This document shows, piece after piece, positions 34,630 to 35,178 of a DNA stretch of 35,178 nt. The position numbers and the translations under genes are program-made. The notes under the pieces were generated by a model. That model did no database searches. It had not been told where the DNA came from and worked only from the letters and a program-made list of their open reading frames with translations. The DNA is taken from contig JAFUNW010000033.1 in the NCBI GenBank assembly GCA_017472905.1, positions 1 to 35,178 of the forward strand, in the 5' to 3' direction. The DNA is from Bacteroidaceae bacterium (GTDB taxonomy: Bacteria; Bacteroidota; Bacteroidia; Bacteroidales; Bacteroidaceae). Position 1 is the stretch's first letter. Each line of letters starts with the position of its first letter.

Positions 34630-34662
34630 ATTGTATATTCTAACCGAAAATTACTATATTTG
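34630..34662 (+). promoter_or_regulatory. Promoter-like site at the right edge
   Basis: ATTG (34630-34633), a 21-nt spacer and TATATTTG (34655-34662) match the Bacteroides promoter with one mismatch in the -33 box. It points toward the small ORFs and beyond the window end. An 8-bp hairpin with two wobbles follows directly (34661-34679). Confidence 0.5.
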
Positions 34663-34691
34663 CGAACAAAGTTTGCGATGGATTGTAAAAA

Positions 34692-34847
34692 ATGTATGTA
34701 AGAACTAACTTCCATTCATTCGTTTACTTAACTATCGCAATGTTCCACGCCGATGGTTCTATCTCCAATAGAGAGGAACGGGAAAGTGGAAAAAGACATA
34801 TTGAAAGGCGTTTACTACGCTTTGGTTTTGATGCTCTGAAATCCTGA
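34692..34847 (+). CDS. Possible small protein, 51 residues
   Basis: An ORF begins about 23 nt after the predicted transcription start and reads MYVRTNFHSFVYLTIAMFHA for its first 20 residues, then a strongly basic and acidic stretch (REERESGKRHIERRLLRF). The first part is hydrophobic and the second charged, but no domain is recognised. A seven-codon ORF (34678-34701, M-D-C-K-K-C-M) overlaps its start in another frame. Coding status is uncertain, since the region may be a structured RNA or repeat in which open frames are accidental. Confidence 0.3.
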   Translation: MYVRTNFHSFVYLTIAMFHADGSISNREERESGKRHIERRLLRFGFDALKS

Positions 34848-34931
34848 GAAAATTTCAAAAAAATCCTGTCAAAACTAAGCAACGGTAGATGCCCCTTGGT
34901 TGTATCTACGTACAGCCCTCATTGTGTCAAA

Positions 34932-34959
34932 GCCATTGGTGTATCCTTACACCAATGGC
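34932..34959 (+). repeat. Perfect 12-bp hairpin at the right edge
   Basis: GCCATTGGTGTA (34932-34943) and TACACCAATGGC (34948-34959) are exact inverse complements around a TCCT loop. No T run follows, so it is not a standard terminator. It sits within the GC-richer part of the right-edge region. Confidence 0.6.
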
Positions 34960-35178
34960 AACTTTGGGCACAACGGGGTTGTTAGTATACCTACAGCGTG
35001 GGGCTTTTGCGTTGCTCGTTTCTACAGGATATGGCGTTTCTCAGGTGCCTCAGAGCGTGGAGCGAGCGATAGTGCAGGGCTTCACGCCTTTTTATGTCCT
35101 AATGTCACATAGTTAAAACATGCGGTCGCCGTAGTCCTCGGCCGTAAACGAACGGTTACTATGCCTATCGAAGCTGAC

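Larger units (their letters stand above)
34223..35087 (+). repeat. Decayed direct repeat of about 55 bp (two copies)
   Basis: The copies at 34223-34280 and 35029-35087 share ATATGGCGTTTCTC, GTGCCTCA and GATAGTG...AGGGCTTCACGC in the same order, roughly 80 percent identical by eye with a 1-nt indel. They are about 800 bp apart. The first copy looks degraded. Confidence 0.6.
34126..35178. other. Right-edge region without a confidently identified gene
   Basis: About 1.05 kb up to the window end. It contains a promoter-like site (34630-34662), a 51-codon small ORF (34692-34847), a 12-bp hairpin (34932-34959), overlapping open frames from 34889 and 34900, and a decayed duplication (34223-34280 and 35029-35087). 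Composition changes from AT-rich to GC-richer after about 34880. No known protein domain is recognised. It may be a dispersed intergenic repeat, a mobile-element remnant, or the leader of a gene beyond the window. Confidence 0.5.

Noticed and set aside
34382..34708. 108-codon open frame at the right edge
   Set aside because: No recognisable domain or signal, unusual composition, and it runs across the promoter-like site at 34630-34662; probably accidental.

Overview
The window is a 35.2 kb piece of a Bacteroidota chromosome, most likely from the order Bacteroidales. The evidence is the gene content: the type IX secretion (T9SS) protein SprA, a SusC/SusD pair, the families DUF4251, DUF4843 and DUF5106, and meso-diaminopimelate dehydrogenase. 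Several starts also lack a Shine-Dalgarno sequence but sit behind the Bacteroides-type -7 promoter element TAnnTTTG, in three cases paired with a TTTG-like -33 element 19 to 21 nt upstream. Genus and species cannot be fixed from sequence reading alone. Most of the window is ordinary core chromosome. The right edge (about 34.1-35.2 kb) looks like non-coding or element DNA.

Layout. 1-4747 (minus): sprA, cut by the window start, behind ruvA. 4962-7912 (plus): ddh, a DUF5106/thioredoxin-fold protein and mazG. 8012-8082: tRNA-Gln(CUG) with its own promoter and terminator. 8253-10286: an M13 metallopeptidase lipoprotein, ended by a 46-bp perfect palindrome shared with the convergent DUF4251 gene. 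11050-11937 (minus): N-carbamoylputrescine amidase. 12135-13349 (plus): sufS, followed by a structured GCAGCA-rich element.

13922-27828 (plus) is the main accessory block: a TlpA-like thioredoxin, an 851-residue secreted repeat protein with a T9SS-type C-terminus, SusC, SusD, a DUF4843 lipoprotein, a PKD-like lipoprotein and an M16 peptidase. I read it as an outer-membrane peptide or protein-fragment acquisition locus. From memory, SusC-SusD plus two further lipoproteins resembles the Bacteroides thetaiotaomicron BT2261-2264 transporter, whose structure contained bound peptides. The M16 peptidase could process the imported or captured chains, and the T9SS needed to export the repeat protein includes the SprA encoded at the left edge.

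27978-33904 (minus) is an isoleucine/valine operon read ilvD, ilvB, ilvN, acyl-ACP thioesterase, ilvC. Upstream of ilvD is a complete attenuator not captured by ordinary gene calling: a consensus promoter, a 24-codon leader peptide in which 11 residues are Leu, Val or Ile, a 9-nt antiterminator arm overlapping its stop codon, and a 12-bp terminator 15 nt before ilvD. This is the strongest regulatory finding here.

34103-35178 holds no gene I can identify with confidence. It has a promoter-like site, a 51-codon small ORF, a perfect 12-bp hairpin, two overlapping open frames and a decayed 55-bp duplication. It may be a dispersed repeat or the long leader of a gene beyond the window.
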